Source of the DNA: Flexilinea sp.
GTDB taxonomy: Bacteria; Chloroflexota; Anaerolineae; Anaerolineales; Anaerolineaceae
DNA length: 64,000 nucleotides
Assembly (NCBI GenBank): GCA_026645735.1
Contig: JAPKMT010000011.1
Location: forward strand, 1-64,000
Direction: 5' to 3'
Below, in pieces: positions 1 to 10,400 of this stretch. The position numbers were made by a program, and so were the translations under genes. The notes beneath the pieces were generated by a model. That model did not search any database. It was given only the letters and a program-made list of their open reading frames with translations, and was not told the DNA's origin. Position 1 is the stretch's first letter. The number at the start of each line of letters is the position of its first letter.

Positions 1-112
1 ACCTGAATCGGCTTACCAGAAATTGAAAGATTGGGATTATGGGCAAAAAAAAATGCCGTCTCCTTATTTGACCTACTTATGCTATCGAATATTTGAACGC
101 CTGGAATACTGA
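1..112 (+). CDS. C-terminal end of an upstream gene (partial)
   Basis: Reading frame 2 is open from the window edge to TGA at 110-112. It encodes about 36 residues rich in Tyr and charged residues, ending in FERLEY. I do not recognise the family. It is called a gene tail only because the frame is open and its composition is protein-like. Too little is visible to assign a function. Confidence 0.4.
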   Translation, partial: PESAYQKLKDWDYGQKKMPSPYLTYLCYRIFERLEY

Positions 113-220
113 TAATATATCAAGGTACCCTACGTCGCAATTACATCAGCAATTCGAAATTTGGAGAAGCAAATTTTATTTTGTCAGAAACATATATATA
201 AGCAGAAAAGAGAAGCTACT

Positions 221-715
221 ATGGAAAACAAGGCGTTAGTCGTTATTGACATTCAGAATGATATTACAAAACATTATAAAGACATAATCGGTACGATCAA
301 TTCCGCCATTGATTGGGCGATCGCAAATCATATTCATGTTGTATACATCCAGCACAACAATCTTTCGGATGGCACCCGCACCTTCAAACCGGATACCAGG
401 GGCGCGGAACTTGTACCCGAGATGAAAGTCGTATCAGACAACATCTTTGTGAAAACCAGGGGGAATGCCCTGACTAGCGAGGCATTTGCCGGGTTCATTG
501 AGAAGAACCGTATCAATGAGTTCTATATCTCGGGTGCAGATGCCACCGCCTGCGTGAAATCAACCTGCTTCAACATGACCAAGGCCGGCTTCACCGTGCA
601 TGTCTTTTCCGACTGTGTCACCAGTTACGACCTGAAAAAGATGGACGAAATGCTTGCCTATTACGAAAATCAGGGGTGCGAAGTCAAAACGTTTGCCGAA
701 ATGATTGGAAAGTAA
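221..715 (+). CDS. Isochorismatase-like cysteine hydrolase
   Basis: A 164-aa cytoplasmic hydrolase of the isochorismatase/nicotinamidase-like superfamily. The three expected catalytic residues are visible: Asp10 in VVIDIQND, Lys78 in FVKTRGN, and Cys111 in the GADATACV segment that matches the usual G-x-x-T-x-x-C-V block. Length fits the small stand-alone members of the family. The frame is open upstream to a TTG at 161, but the start at 221 is preferred because AAAAGAGAAG lies just before it and the conserved beta strand begins at residue 5. The substrate cannot be told; relatives cleave nicotinamide, isochorismate or ureido/carbamoyl compounds. It stands alone, after a copy of the ATTCGAAAT repeat end at about 151-163. 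Confidence 0.85.
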   Translation: MENKALVVIDIQNDITKHYKDIIGTINSAIDWAIANHIHVVYIQHNNLSDGTRTFKPDTRGAELVPEMKVVSDNIFVKTRGNALTSEAFAGFIEKNRINEFYISGADATACVKSTCFNMTKAGFTVHVFSDCVTSYDLKKMDEMLAYYENQGCEVKTFAEMIGK

Positions 716-1026
716 GCAAAGCGAAAGAGAATCCTCCCCTTATAAAAAAACCTGAAGTACAAATGTGTGATTGTGCGAATTGGAAATACTAAGAATGGTT
801 ATTGGCTGATCAATGAGTGATTACCAGATTGCAAATTAACCCCCTATAACCCTTGCGGTATAGAGGGAGAAAAAATATAATGTGTTGAAATCTATCTGCG
901 AATTTTAATGCAAAGCAAATATTTCAATGCATGTCGAGACTATGGCTTGATATCCAGGAACGATGAATTCTTAAAACAAGAGGATTTCTGACGCAATATA
1001 AAGGGACTTTAATTGTAATAACGGAC
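716..1026. other. Intergenic stretch before the VOC gene
   Basis: There is no convincing gene here. It contains a weak imperfect hairpin at 841-867 that could end the upstream transcript. An intact Shine-Dalgarno-like AAGAGG at 978-983 lies before the damaged start codon of the VOC gene (ACG at 991-993). Confidence 0.4.
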
Positions 1027-1452
1027 ATGGAGCGGAGCAAAAAGTTCTATCATGACGTGTTGAATATGAACGTTGTCAATGATTTCGGGGCTAACGTTGA
1101 ATTGGAACATGGTTTGTTTTTGCAGGAAAAAGAGACATGGGTAAAATTCATCAACAACAAAGCGGTTCACTTTCAGCATAATGCCGGTGAGCTCTATTTT
1201 GAAGAGCAGGATATGGATTCATTCTTAAAAAAGCTGGAAGAAACAGCGGTTGCGTATGTCCATCAACCGCTCGAGCATCCCTGGGGGCAAAGAACAGTCC
1301 GTTTTTATGATCCGGATCAGCACATCATCGAAGTCGGCGAAGAGATCAGGGGCGTCGTAAAACGTTTTCTTAATCGTGGGATGTCTGTTGAACAAGTAGC
1401 TGCGTATATGGATGTGCCGGTTTGTTATGTGCAAGATTGTCTGCAGGGTTAA
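1027..1452 (+). CDS. VOC (glyoxalase-fold) protein, start codon lost
   Basis: This is a small vicinal-oxygen-chelate protein, over 80 percent identical by eye to the gene at 26449. The frame homologous to the paralogue continues upstream of the ATG at 1027, back to 991, where the paralogue's ATG is replaced by ACG. The following codons (TQYKGTLIVITD against MQFKGTLIVVTD) and the AAGAGG ribosome site are kept. The cell must start at ACG, or at 1027 (141 aa, losing the first beta strand), or not make the protein. The VOC fold occupies most of the length. The C-terminus (GMSVEQVAAYMDVP) resembles a short helix-turn-helix-like tail. The reaction is unknown; the family includes glyoxalases, dioxygenases and resistance proteins. 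Confidence 0.7.
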   Translation: MERSKKFYHDVLNMNVVNDFGANVELEHGLFLQEKETWVKFINNKAVHFQHNAGELYFEEQDMDSFLKKLEETAVAYVHQPLEHPWGQRTVRFYDPDQHIIEVGEEIRGVVKRFLNRGMSVEQVAAYMDVPVCYVQDCLQG

Positions 1453-1612
1453 GTTCTTTTTCCCATTCGGACTGGTCTGTTCCTTCTCCCTTCCGACCAT
1501 TCAGAATGCTGTCAGCCTCAATTTTTCGAACAATGATTCGCATACCAGTCTCTATCCGTACTTTTAAGATAATACGCAAAAAAAAATAATTTTTCGCCAA
1601 ACTGTAGAAAGA

Positions 1613-1734
1613 CAGTAATTCGAAATATGGAAAAGCCTTTTGAGAGAAAAGAGAAATCTTGTTGTTGTGTTGTTTTTGCGCGAAGCGTAATACTATAAAA
1701 ACAACCAAGAAATCTTTTCAAATTTCGAAGCGTT
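1613..1734. repeat. Nested palindromic repeat, full copy (partly decayed)
   Basis: The left end reads CAGTAATTCGAAATATGG and the right end AAATTTCGAAGCGTTG, so the ends are inverted copies. The centre has TTGTTTTTGCGCGAAGCG and a poorly matched right arm ending ACAACCAAG. It lies immediately before the ribosome site of the gene at 1752. Confidence 0.75.
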
Positions 1735-1751
1735 GACAGGAGTGAAATAGG

Positions 1752-3344
1752 ATGAATCTTGACGGTCCGCCTACCTTCCAGGGAAGCATAAAGAAGATAC
1801 AGATTATTTCCAACAATATCTGCTTTGCACCTCGTCCTGAGCCTGACGAAGAAGTTGAACAGCGTCTGACAATCAATGCTGATGGTGGCGTATGGTTCTC
1901 CGGCTATACCTTCGGCCAGGGTTTTCATAATTATCTGTGCGGACGCAGGAAGAACTTCACCATTGGAAAAGAAGCCGCTGTTCCTATCTTAAATGCAATC
2001 GGCACTTATTTCAGCGATGCGCAGGATATGGTATTTGTCACGGATAGCGGCCGCTGGGATGTGACCATCACCAACACTGCGGGTAAACCATATCAATTTG
2101 CAGGGTCGATTGGTTTCGATCTAAATGTTGACGGTGTTGACCTCTCCGATCTGATACGTGATACACTCAATATGCCGGACTTGTTCTTGTTTGATGGAAA
2201 TTCCAAGCCGGACAGCGTCAATAAAATCTCAATAAACTACCATCGAGTCACAAAAATTAAACCCAAAGTTCCTTTTAGTGATTCGGTGGAATACTGCACA
2301 TGGGATTACTCAGAGCAACTCATACTCGACAGAGAATCTGAATCCCTGGAACACATTCAACAGTTCGGATCAGGTTGTATCGTTTCGAAAAAATATTATG
2401 TACAGGATGGCGTTGTAAATTTGCTGGATAACCTCGACGCCGACAGATTATTTGCGCATATATACGGAAATTCTCCGGACGATTTAATCGATCCGCTCGA
2501 AACAAAGAATTATGAAATCACGGTGGACTTCAAGAAACGACCGCGGCTTATGATCAAGGGGACTTTTGATAAGAACGGATTACCCAGTGATTTTCCAGAA
2601 TTGGCAGAGAGCATTTTTGATTTTATGCAGTTTTATAATATTGGGGAAATGCTTAATCCCGCTGTATACACCAAAGCAAGGCGTAAGACCAATGATTACA
2701 TCTTTTGCAGCGTGGAGTTTAACGAGAGCGGTAAAAGTTATTACTACGCAACCGAGGATGATACGTTAAAAATTGGTGATGATGTTTTAGTTCCCGTTGG
2801 AAAAGATGGACATAGCGCCATTGCGAAGATTATTCGTATTGAGTATTTCCAGGAGGATAATGTCCCGTTCCCGATGGATAAGATAAAGCAAATCATACGG
2901 AAGTGCACCGATGATGATTTTAACATATCCATAGAAGCGAATATACAAGAAAATAAAAGTATTGAGCTGGATAAAATCAATCCTATGATTGAAAAACGAT
3001 TCGACAACAAAGATCCCATGGGATCTTTTGAAGAATTCGAGCTATGTAATGAGGAATTCTCTCGTGTAAAGGTAAAAGTTTGGGCTGAGTTATCAGGAGG
3101 TTGTCTGATGATTTCAGGTCAGGACTTAGGTGAGGCCGCTGTGGTTATGTCCGGTGAGAATGAATATGAGTATTTTTATAAATTTGACCAGGAAAACACA
3201 GAGCTTTTATTTGCTTTGTTAGCCCCCAAAAGGGAGAATATGAAAGAAATGCTGCTACAGAAGTTTGGCGGAATGGATGGCTGCAGCTTATTGCGAGAGT
3301 TTTGCAATGTCAATAACATCACCTACAGCTTTTTTTCGTGTTAG
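1752..3344 (+). CDS. Protein of unknown function upstream of the hsd operon
   Basis: I do not recognise this 530-aa soluble protein. It has no signal peptide or membrane segment. Two parts can be seen. The N-terminal 240 residues are rich in aromatic residues and beta strands. A middle segment around residues 310-375 (YYYATEDDTLKIGDDVLVPVG, then YFQEDNVPFPMDKIKQIIRKC) resembles a small beta-barrel module seen in other uncharacterised Bacillota proteins. The C-terminal 130 residues look like a separate compact domain. The start is supported by GACAGGAGTG ten bases before the ATG. It lies 290 bp before hsdM on the same strand, but there is no coupling and no motif tying it to restriction. It could equally be independent cargo. 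Confidence 0.6.
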   Translation: MNLDGPPTFQGSIKKIQIISNNICFAPRPEPDEEVEQRLTINADGGVWFSGYTFGQGFHNYLCGRRKNFTIGKEAAVPILNAIGTYFSDAQDMVFVTDSGRWDVTITNTAGKPYQFAGSIGFDLNVDGVDLSDLIRDTLNMPDLFLFDGNSKPDSVNKISINYHRVTKIKPKVPFSDSVEYCTWDYSEQLILDRESESLEHIQQFGSGCIVSKKYYVQDGVVNLLDNLDADRLFAHIYGNSPDDLIDPLETKNYEITVDFKKRPRLMIKGTFDKNGLPSDFPELAESIFDFMQFYNIGEMLNPAVYTKARRKTNDYIFCSVEFNESGKSYYYATEDDTLKIGDDVLVPVGKDGHSAIAKIIRIEYFQEDNVPFPMDKIKQIIRKCTDDDFNISIEANIQENKSIELDKINPMIEKRFDNKDPMGSFEEFELCNEEFSRVKVKVWAELSGGCLMISGQDLGEAAVVMSGENEYEYFYKFDQENTELLFALLAPKRENMKEMLLQKFGGMDGCSLLREFCNVNNITYSFFSC

Positions 3345-3633
3345 ATATTGGGCTGAAAAAAACGGTTTACGAAATAATCATCAGCATTTCGATATTTCGA
3401 ACAGCAGATGAAAGAAATTACACATCCGAAAATGAAAATTGACTTCTATTTTCAGAGGAATTGCTGCTGAATGTTTCCGCGTATGTCCAGAGGCCGGTGA
3501 TATCATTTAGAGTGTCTCGTTCCTCGTGGAGACGACGGTATTGATCTCAATGCAGCGAGAGCGGGGGATAATCAATCAGGATGATGAGAACAAAGAACAG
3601 TGATTCTCTTAAAAAAAGAGTGAGGATTCAGGA

Positions 3634-6219
3634 ATGAATAAGCAGCAACTGGCAACAAAAATTTGGGAATCAGCCAATAAGATGCGTTCCAAAATCGAAG
3701 CCAACGAATACAAGGATTATATTCTTGGCTTTATCTTTTATAAATTTCTGTCGGACAAAGAAGTCCGCGATATGCAAAGCGACCGCGCTACCTTTGAAGA
3801 TATCAGGCACTTAAGGGAAGAAGATATTGAAATTGTCCAGCACATCCAGGGAAATATCGGCTATTTCATTGCCTATAAAGACTTGTTTTCCACCTGGCTT
3901 TCCATGGGCAAAGATTTTGATGTTTCGAATGTGCGTGATGCGCTCTCAGCCTTCAACCGTTTAATTGACAGCAATTACAAGAAAGTATTTGGTAATATTT
4001 TTGAGACGCTTCAAACCGGACTGTCTAAGCTGGGCGAAAGCGCTGGCTCACAGACAAAAGCCATCAGCGATCTCATTCAACTGATAAAAGATATCCCGAT
4101 GGACGGCAAACAGGACTATGATGTTTTGGGCTTCATTTACGAGTATCTCATCTCCAACTTTGCAGCCAATGCCGGCAAGAAAGCCGGCGAATTTTACACG
4201 CCGCATGAAGTATCGCTGTTGATGAGCGAAATCGTGGCTGATCATCTGAAGGATCGCAAGGAAATCCAGATCTACGATCCGACAAGCGGTTCCGGCAGCC
4301 TGCTGATTAACATCGGGCGCAGCGTTGCCAGGCACATGGATAATGAGAATAACATCAAATATTATGCCCAGGAGCTGAAACAGAACACGTATAACCTGAC
4401 CCGTATGAATCTGGTTATGCGCGGCATTTTGCCGTCTAACATCACGACTCGCAATGGTGATACATTGGAGGACGACTGGCCGTATTTCGAAGATAATGAC
4501 CCGGTCGGTACCTATAACCCACTGTATGTGGACGCCGTTGTTTCCAATCCCCCCTATTCGCAGCAATGGGATCCGGAAGATAAGGGCGCTGACCCGCGCT
4601 ATGCCCGTTTTGGTCTGGCGCCAAAAGGGAAAGCAGACTATGCCTTTTTACTGTATGACCTGTATCATATCAAACCGGATGGCATCATGGCCATCGTTCT
4701 TCCGCACGGTGTATTATTTCGGGGCGGCGAAGAAGGTGCTATTCGTAAGAACCTGATCGAGAACAATCATATCGATGTCGTCATTGGACTGCCGGCCAAT
4801 ATCTTCTTCGGCACAGGTATACCGACCATTATTATGGTGCTTAAACAAAAACGTGCAAATACGGACGTGCTGATCATCGACGCATCCAAAGGTTTTACGA
4901 AGGTCGGCAAAAATAACATGCTGAAAGCATCGGATATCAAACGAATCTCCGATACGGTAGCGGCTCGGAAAGAGGTCTCGAAATTTGCGCGTGTGGTCAG
5001 CCGTGATGAGATTCGAAAGAACGAATACAACCTCAACATACCGCGTTATGTGGATTCTTCCGAGGCTCCTGAAAGCTGGGATATTTACGCTTCCATGTTT
5101 GGAGGAATTCCCAAAACGGAAATCGAAGAACTCTCTGCTTATTGGCAGACTTTTCCGGAGCTGAAGATGGATTTGTTTACGAATGACCCTGGTGAACACG
5201 TACACATTGCGGAGGGCAACGTCAAAGATATCATCAAAAACCATCCGAATGTCGCCGTTTTCAAGGAACACTACGCGAGGGCTTTCGAAGGTTTTGATGC
5301 CGAGTTGTACCGTGATCTGGTGGCCGGAGTGAACACGCTGAATATCTCCAAAGAAGAAACGAAGCTCAGCGCTGAAATTTTTAAGCGCCTGGTATCGGTG
5401 CCGCTGGTGGATGAATATCATGCCTATCAGCTCCTGAATGATGCGTGGATCAAGATCGCCGTTGACTTGGAAATGATTCAAACCGAAGGTTTCAAGGTAA
5501 CGAAACAAGTGGACCCGAATCTGGTGATCAAGAAAAAGAATGGAAATGATGTGGAAGTCCAGGAAGGCTGGCTGGGCAGAATCATCCCCTTTGATCTGGT
5601 GCAAGAAACGCTGCTACATGCGGAAGCAACAGCCCTGAAAGAAAAAGAAGAACGCCTCACACAGGTAACAGCCGGGCAGCAAGAAATCCTTGATTCACTG
5701 ACGGAAGAAGAAAAAGGAGACCTGGCGGATGTTTTGAATGACGACAATACCGCATTTCTGGCGAACCCGTTGAATAAAATAGCAAAAGAGCTGCTCAAGG
5801 GGCACGATGCGGCAGACTACACCGAAGACAGCCTGGAAGGCAAGATCATCACTGTGATGAACCTGCTCGATGAAGAAAAGGAACTGAAGAAAACCATCAA
5901 GACCGATTCTGACAAACTGCATGGACTCACAAAAGAAACCATTGAAGCCCTGACAGACGAACAAGTCTGCGCTTTGCTGGCGTTAAAATGGATCACACCC
6001 CTGATCACCGAATTACGAAAGATGCCTGAAGTCATCCTCGACCAACTCGCAGCCAGAGTGCAATCGCTTGCGGATAAATACGCTGTGACCTTTGCCGATG
6101 TGGAAAAAGAAATCGAAGAGACCGAAGCATCGCTATCCTCCATGATCGAAGGGCTCACCGGCAGCGAGGCGGATAGGAAGGGCCTGGCTGAGCTGAAGAT
6201 CCTGCTGGGGGGTGCGTGA
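3634..6219 (+). CDS. hsdM: Type I restriction-modification methyltransferase subunit HsdM
   Basis: The modification subunit of a type I restriction system transfers methyl from S-adenosylmethionine to adenine N6 within the HsdS-specified site. An N-terminal HsdM helical domain covers about residues 5-150. The SAM motif DPTSGSGSLL follows at about 215 and the catalytic NPPY at about 305. The start has AGTGAGGATTCAGGA before the ATG. At 861 aa it is much longer than the usual 500-550 aa. The extra 330 residues at the C-terminus are charged, helical and probably coiled-coil. HsdS starts inside its stop codon (GTGA), so the two are translationally coupled. Confidence 0.95.
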   Translation: MNKQQLATKIWESANKMRSKIEANEYKDYILGFIFYKFLSDKEVRDMQSDRATFEDIRHLREEDIEIVQHIQGNIGYFIAYKDLFSTWLSMGKDFDVSNVRDALSAFNRLIDSNYKKVFGNIFETLQTGLSKLGESAGSQTKAISDLIQLIKDIPMDGKQDYDVLGFIYEYLISNFAANAGKKAGEFYTPHEVSLLMSEIVADHLKDRKEIQIYDPTSGSGSLLINIGRSVARHMDNENNIKYYAQELKQNTYNLTRMNLVMRGILPSNITTRNGDTLEDDWPYFEDNDPVGTYNPLYVDAVVSNPPYSQQWDPEDKGADPRYARFGLAPKGKADYAFLLYDLYHIKPDGIMAIVLPHGVLFRGGEEGAIRKNLIENNHIDVVIGLPANIFFGTGIPTIIMVLKQKRANTDVLIIDASKGFTKVGKNNMLKASDIKRISDTVAARKEVSKFARVVSRDEIRKNEYNLNIPRYVDSSEAPESWDIYASMFGGIPKTEIEELSAYWQTFPELKMDLFTNDPGEHVHIAEGNVKDIIKNHPNVAVFKEHYARAFEGFDAELYRDLVAGVNTLNISKEETKLSAEIFKRLVSVPLVDEYHAYQLLNDAWIKIAVDLEMIQTEGFKVTKQVDPNLVIKKKNGNDVEVQEGWLGRIIPFDLVQETLLHAEATALKEKEERLTQVTAGQQEILDSLTEEEKGDLADVLNDDNTAFLANPLNKIAKELLKGHDAADYTEDSLEGKIITVMNLLDEEKELKKTIKTDSDKLHGLTKETIEALTDEQVCALLALKWITPLITELRKMPEVILDQLAARVQSLADKYAVTFADVEKEIEETEASLSSMIEGLTGSEADRKGLAELKILLGGA

Positions 6220-7481
6220 AAATGCCTGAAAATGAAAAAGTGCCTGCCATCCGATTCAAAGGCTTCAGCGATGTTTGGGAACAGCGTGAGTTTGCTGAAA
6301 TGGTTATAAGAAACTCTACATTGGCTGTTTGCAATAGCGGTTTGCCAAGTGTCGAGTACGAGGACATAATTTCTGGACAAGGTGTTCTAAATAAAGACAT
6401 TAGAGAGAAAGAGACAGTCAAAACAGGCATCAGATTTTCCCCTTATGACGTCCTTTTCGGAAAGCTCCGTCCATACCTTCAGAACTGGCTTTTGCCTGAT
6501 TTTTCGGGCGTTGCAGTGGGAGATTTTTGGGTAATGAAGCCATCAGAAATAGACAGCCGATATTTATATTACCTTATCCAAACGCCGCCTTTTCAAGTAG
6601 CTGCAAATCAATCCACGGGTACAAAAATGCCCCGTGCAGACTGGAGTCTGGTGTCAAAAACTCCTTATTATTTACCGAAGAATCATGCTGAACAAGCGAG
6701 AATTGGACAGACATTACAAACCCTCGACAACCTTATCACCCTTCATCAGCGAAAGCTTTTGAAACTCAAAAATGTTAAAAAAGCCATGCTTGAAAAAATG
6801 TTTCCTAAAAACGGAAGCAACGTTCCGGAAATTCGATTTTCCGGATTTTCGGATGCTTGGGAACAGCGTAAGTTCTGCGAAACCTTTATATATTTACAAA
6901 ACAATTCGCTTTCACGAGCAGATTTAAACTACGAGCAAGGCTTGGTAAAAAATGTTCATTATGGTGACGTCCTGATAAAGTTTGGCGAAATATTAGATGT
7001 AGTAAAAGCGGAAATACCGTTCATTTCTAACAATGAATTTGCTGTAATTAACACATCATTATTGCAGAATGGAGATGTCATAATTGCCGATGCTGCAGAA
7101 GATGAAACGGTCGGTAAATGTAGTGAAATCAATGGTATAGAGGATTCAAGTGTTGTCTCAGGATTACATACGATCCCTTGTAGACCTACCAAGACATTTG
7201 CATCAGGTTATCTGGGATATTATTTGAATTCAAGTGCTTATCATGATCAGTTGTTACCCTTGATACAAGGTACAAAAATTTCATCTATTTCAAAATCAGC
7301 GCTACTGAATACTGACATTGTTTACCCTGATTCAGAACAAGAACAGTTACAAATTGGACAGTTTTTTCAAAGTCTCGACAATCTTATCACCCTTCAACAG
7401 CGTAAAGTTGAAGCATTGCAGCATCTCAAAAAAGCCTGTCTTGAGAAGATGTTTGTATCAGGAAGGAGCGTGAACTTGTGA
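6216..7481 (+). CDS. hsdS: Type I restriction-modification specificity subunit HsdS
   Basis: The 421-aa DNA-recognition subunit selects the bipartite target for HsdM and HsdR. It has two half-repeats. Each target recognition domain begins with a near-identical block (IRFKGFSDVWEQREF at about residue 12, IRFSGFSDAWEQRKF at about 206). Each ends in a conserved coiled-coil spacer (LITLHQRKLLKLKNVKKAML and LITLQQRKVEALQHLKKACL). The start is GTG overlapping the hsdM stop; an ATG two codons later is also possible. The variable domains look richer in A+T than the conserved blocks, as expected where recognition domains are exchanged. HsdR starts at a GTG overlapping its stop. Confidence 0.95.
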   Translation: MKMPENEKVPAIRFKGFSDVWEQREFAEMVIRNSTLAVCNSGLPSVEYEDIISGQGVLNKDIREKETVKTGIRFSPYDVLFGKLRPYLQNWLLPDFSGVAVGDFWVMKPSEIDSRYLYYLIQTPPFQVAANQSTGTKMPRADWSLVSKTPYYLPKNHAEQARIGQTLQTLDNLITLHQRKLLKLKNVKKAMLEKMFPKNGSNVPEIRFSGFSDAWEQRKFCETFIYLQNNSLSRADLNYEQGLVKNVHYGDVLIKFGEILDVVKAEIPFISNNEFAVINTSLLQNGDVIIADAAEDETVGKCSEINGIEDSSVVSGLHTIPCRPTKTFASGYLGYYLNSSAYHDQLLPLIQGTKISSISKSALLNTDIVYPDSEQEQLQIGQFFQSLDNLITLQQRKVEALQHLKKACLEKMFVSGRSVNL

Positions 7482-10400
7482 TCTTTAATACGGAAGCGGA
7501 ATTTGAAGCCGCCATGATTGCAGCCTTGCAGAATAAAGGCTGGGAAAAACAGGTTCTTCAATACCCGACAGAAGAGGCATTGCTGCAGAACTGGGCGAAT
7601 ATCCTGTTTGAAAACAATCGCGGCATCGATCGCTTAAATGATGCTCCTTTGACGGATACGGAGATGCAGCAGATTCTGGAGCAAATATTGACGCTTCGTA
7701 CGCCTTTAAAACTCAATGGTTTTATTAATGGCAAGACGGTCTCCATCACCCGTGATAATCCGGATGATCCTTGCCATCTGGGCAAAGAAGTGAGCCTTAA
7801 GATTTATGACCGCCTTGAAATAGCCGCCGGGCAAAGCCGATACCAAATCGCTCAGCAGCCTCACTTCAAATCTAATTCACATATTCTGAATGACCGCCGC
7901 GGCGATTTGATGCTGCTTATTAACGGCATGCCGGTGTTTCATTTGGAGCTGAAAAAGAGCGGTTTTTCTGTCAGTCAGGCGTATCACCAGATTGAGAAGT
8001 ACTCCGATGAGAGTATTTTCACCGGGATCTTTTCTTTAGTGCAGATATTTGTGGCGATGCAGCCCGAAGAAACGGTCTATTTTGCGAATCCCGGACCTGA
8101 TGGCGTTTTTAATAAGGACTTTTATTTTCATTGGGCGGATTTCAATAACGAGCCCGTCAACAAATGGAGCGATATCGCGACGGTTCTTCTGTCCATACCG
8201 ATGGCTCATCAGATGATCGGTTTTTATACTGTGGCTGACGATTCGGACGGTGTGCTGAAGGTCATGCGCAGCTATCAGTATTATGCGGCCAATGCAATCT
8301 CGGATCGTGTGTCAAAGATTGACTGGAGCTATAAGCAGTTGCTTGGGGGCTATATTTGGCACACCACAGGCTCGGGGAAAACAATGACGAGCTTTAAGTC
8401 TGCTCAGCTCATCGCGAATTCGAAGGATGCCGACAAGGTGATCTTCCTGATGGACCGGATTGAGCTGGGCACGCAGTCGCTTCAAGAGTATCGCGCTTTT
8501 GCGGAAGACAATGAAGCGGTTCAGGCGACTGAGGATACCCGTGCGCTCATCACAAAACTGAAAAGCAAGGATCCTGTCGATACGCTGATCGTCACATCCA
8601 TTCAAAAGATGAGCAATATTAAGGACGAAGAGGGCGGCTTGAATGCTGCGGATATTGCGTCGATGACCTCCAAGCGGATTGTTTTCATCGTGGATGAAGC
8701 ACACCGTTCCACGTTTGGCGACATGCTGATCACTGTGAAACACACTTTCCCTGGGGCCGTGTTTTTTGGATTTACCGGCACACCGATTCATATGGAGAAC
8801 CAGATAAGGATGAATACGACAGCGACCATCTTTGGCGATGAGCTGCACCGCTATAGCATCGCAGATGGCATTCGTGACGGGAATGTGCTTGGCTTCGATC
8901 CGTATAAAGTCCTGACTTATGCGGACATGGATCTACGAAAAGCGGTGGCACTGAAGAAGGCAAATGCCGCTACAGAAAAAGAAGCCATTAGTGACCCGAA
9001 GAAAAAAATCAAATATTATCACTACATGGATAATGTCAATGTGAAAATGGTCGGATACCGTGAAATGAACGGCAATTACGTCAAAGGAATTGAAGATTAT
9101 CTGCCGAGAGAACAGTACGATCGTACCGAACACCACAAAATGGTAATACAGGACATTTTGGATAACTGGCTGCGATTGAGCCACGCCTCAAAGTTCCACG
9201 CGATTTTTGCAACCAGCAGTATCCCGGAAGCCATCGCGTATTACAGGCTCTTTAAAGAGTCAAAACATGATCTGAAAATCACAGCGCTGTTTGATCCAGC
9301 TATCGACAATAACGGTGGTGTGAAGTTCAAGGAAGACGGTCTTGTTGAGATTCTGGAAGATTACAATGCAGCATATGAGCAAGACTTTACTTTAGCCACT
9401 TACGGGAAATTTAAGAAGGATATTGCAGCCCGCCTGGCACACAAGAAGCCGTATGAGCGTATCGAACGCAACCCCGAAAAACAGATTGACCTTTTAATCG
9501 TAGTCGATCAGATGCTGACGGGTTTTGACTCCAGGTGGGTCAATACACTTTATTTGGACAAAGTCCTCAAATATGAGAACATCATTCAGGCGTTTTCTCG
9601 TACGAACCGTCTGTTTGGTCCCGAGAAACCTTTTGGCACGATTCGTTATTACCGGAAACCAAACACGATGGAAAGAAACATCAACGAAGCAGTAGCGCTC
9701 TACTCCGGTAATCGGCCACTTGGATTGTTTGTGGAACATCTGGACTACAACCTGGAGAAGATGAATCAAATTTTCGCTGATATTTCATGTCAATTTACAA
9801 TGGATGGAATCTTGGACTTCTCCCGCCTGCCAGAGGATGCAGCTGAGCGTGGCAAGTTTGCCAAGCTGTTCAGCAGTCTGAATGATCATCTGGAAGCAGC
9901 AAAAATACAGGGATTCACCTGGGAGAAGCCGGCTTTCACTTTTGAGAATCCAAAAAAAGTTGTCAAGATGGCATTCGACGAGAACACCTATCTGACACTG
10001 GCGTTACGTTACAAAGAACTTTTTTCAGGACCAAGTGACGATGACGGCGGAGATATCCCGTTTGATATCGATGGACATCTGGCAGCGATCGATACGGGCA
10101 GAATTGATACGAATTACATGAATTCGCGCTTTGAGAAATATTTGAAAGTGTTGTATCAGGACGATATGGATCAGGCTCGGCTTCAAGCAACGCTGGACGA
10201 GCTGCATCAATCTTTTGCGACCCTTACTCAGGAAGAACAGAAGTATGCCAATATTTTTATCCATGATGTGCAAAGTGGAAATGCTGAAATCGAGGATGGC
10301 AAGTCCTTCCGGGATTACATCACGGAATACCAGTCCCTCGCCAAAAAAGAGCAGGTTCGCCAATTAGCGAATGCGCTGGGGGTTGATATTCCAAAGCTGG

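Noticed and set aside
161-220. TTG start for the isochorismatase-like gene
   Set aside because: The extra 20 residues are not family-like and the ATG at 221 has the ribosome site.
4714-5604. Long open frame (296 codons) on the minus strand
   Set aside because: It lies wholly inside hsdM, opposite a clear methyltransferase, and has no motif or ribosome site; it is a codon-bias shadow.
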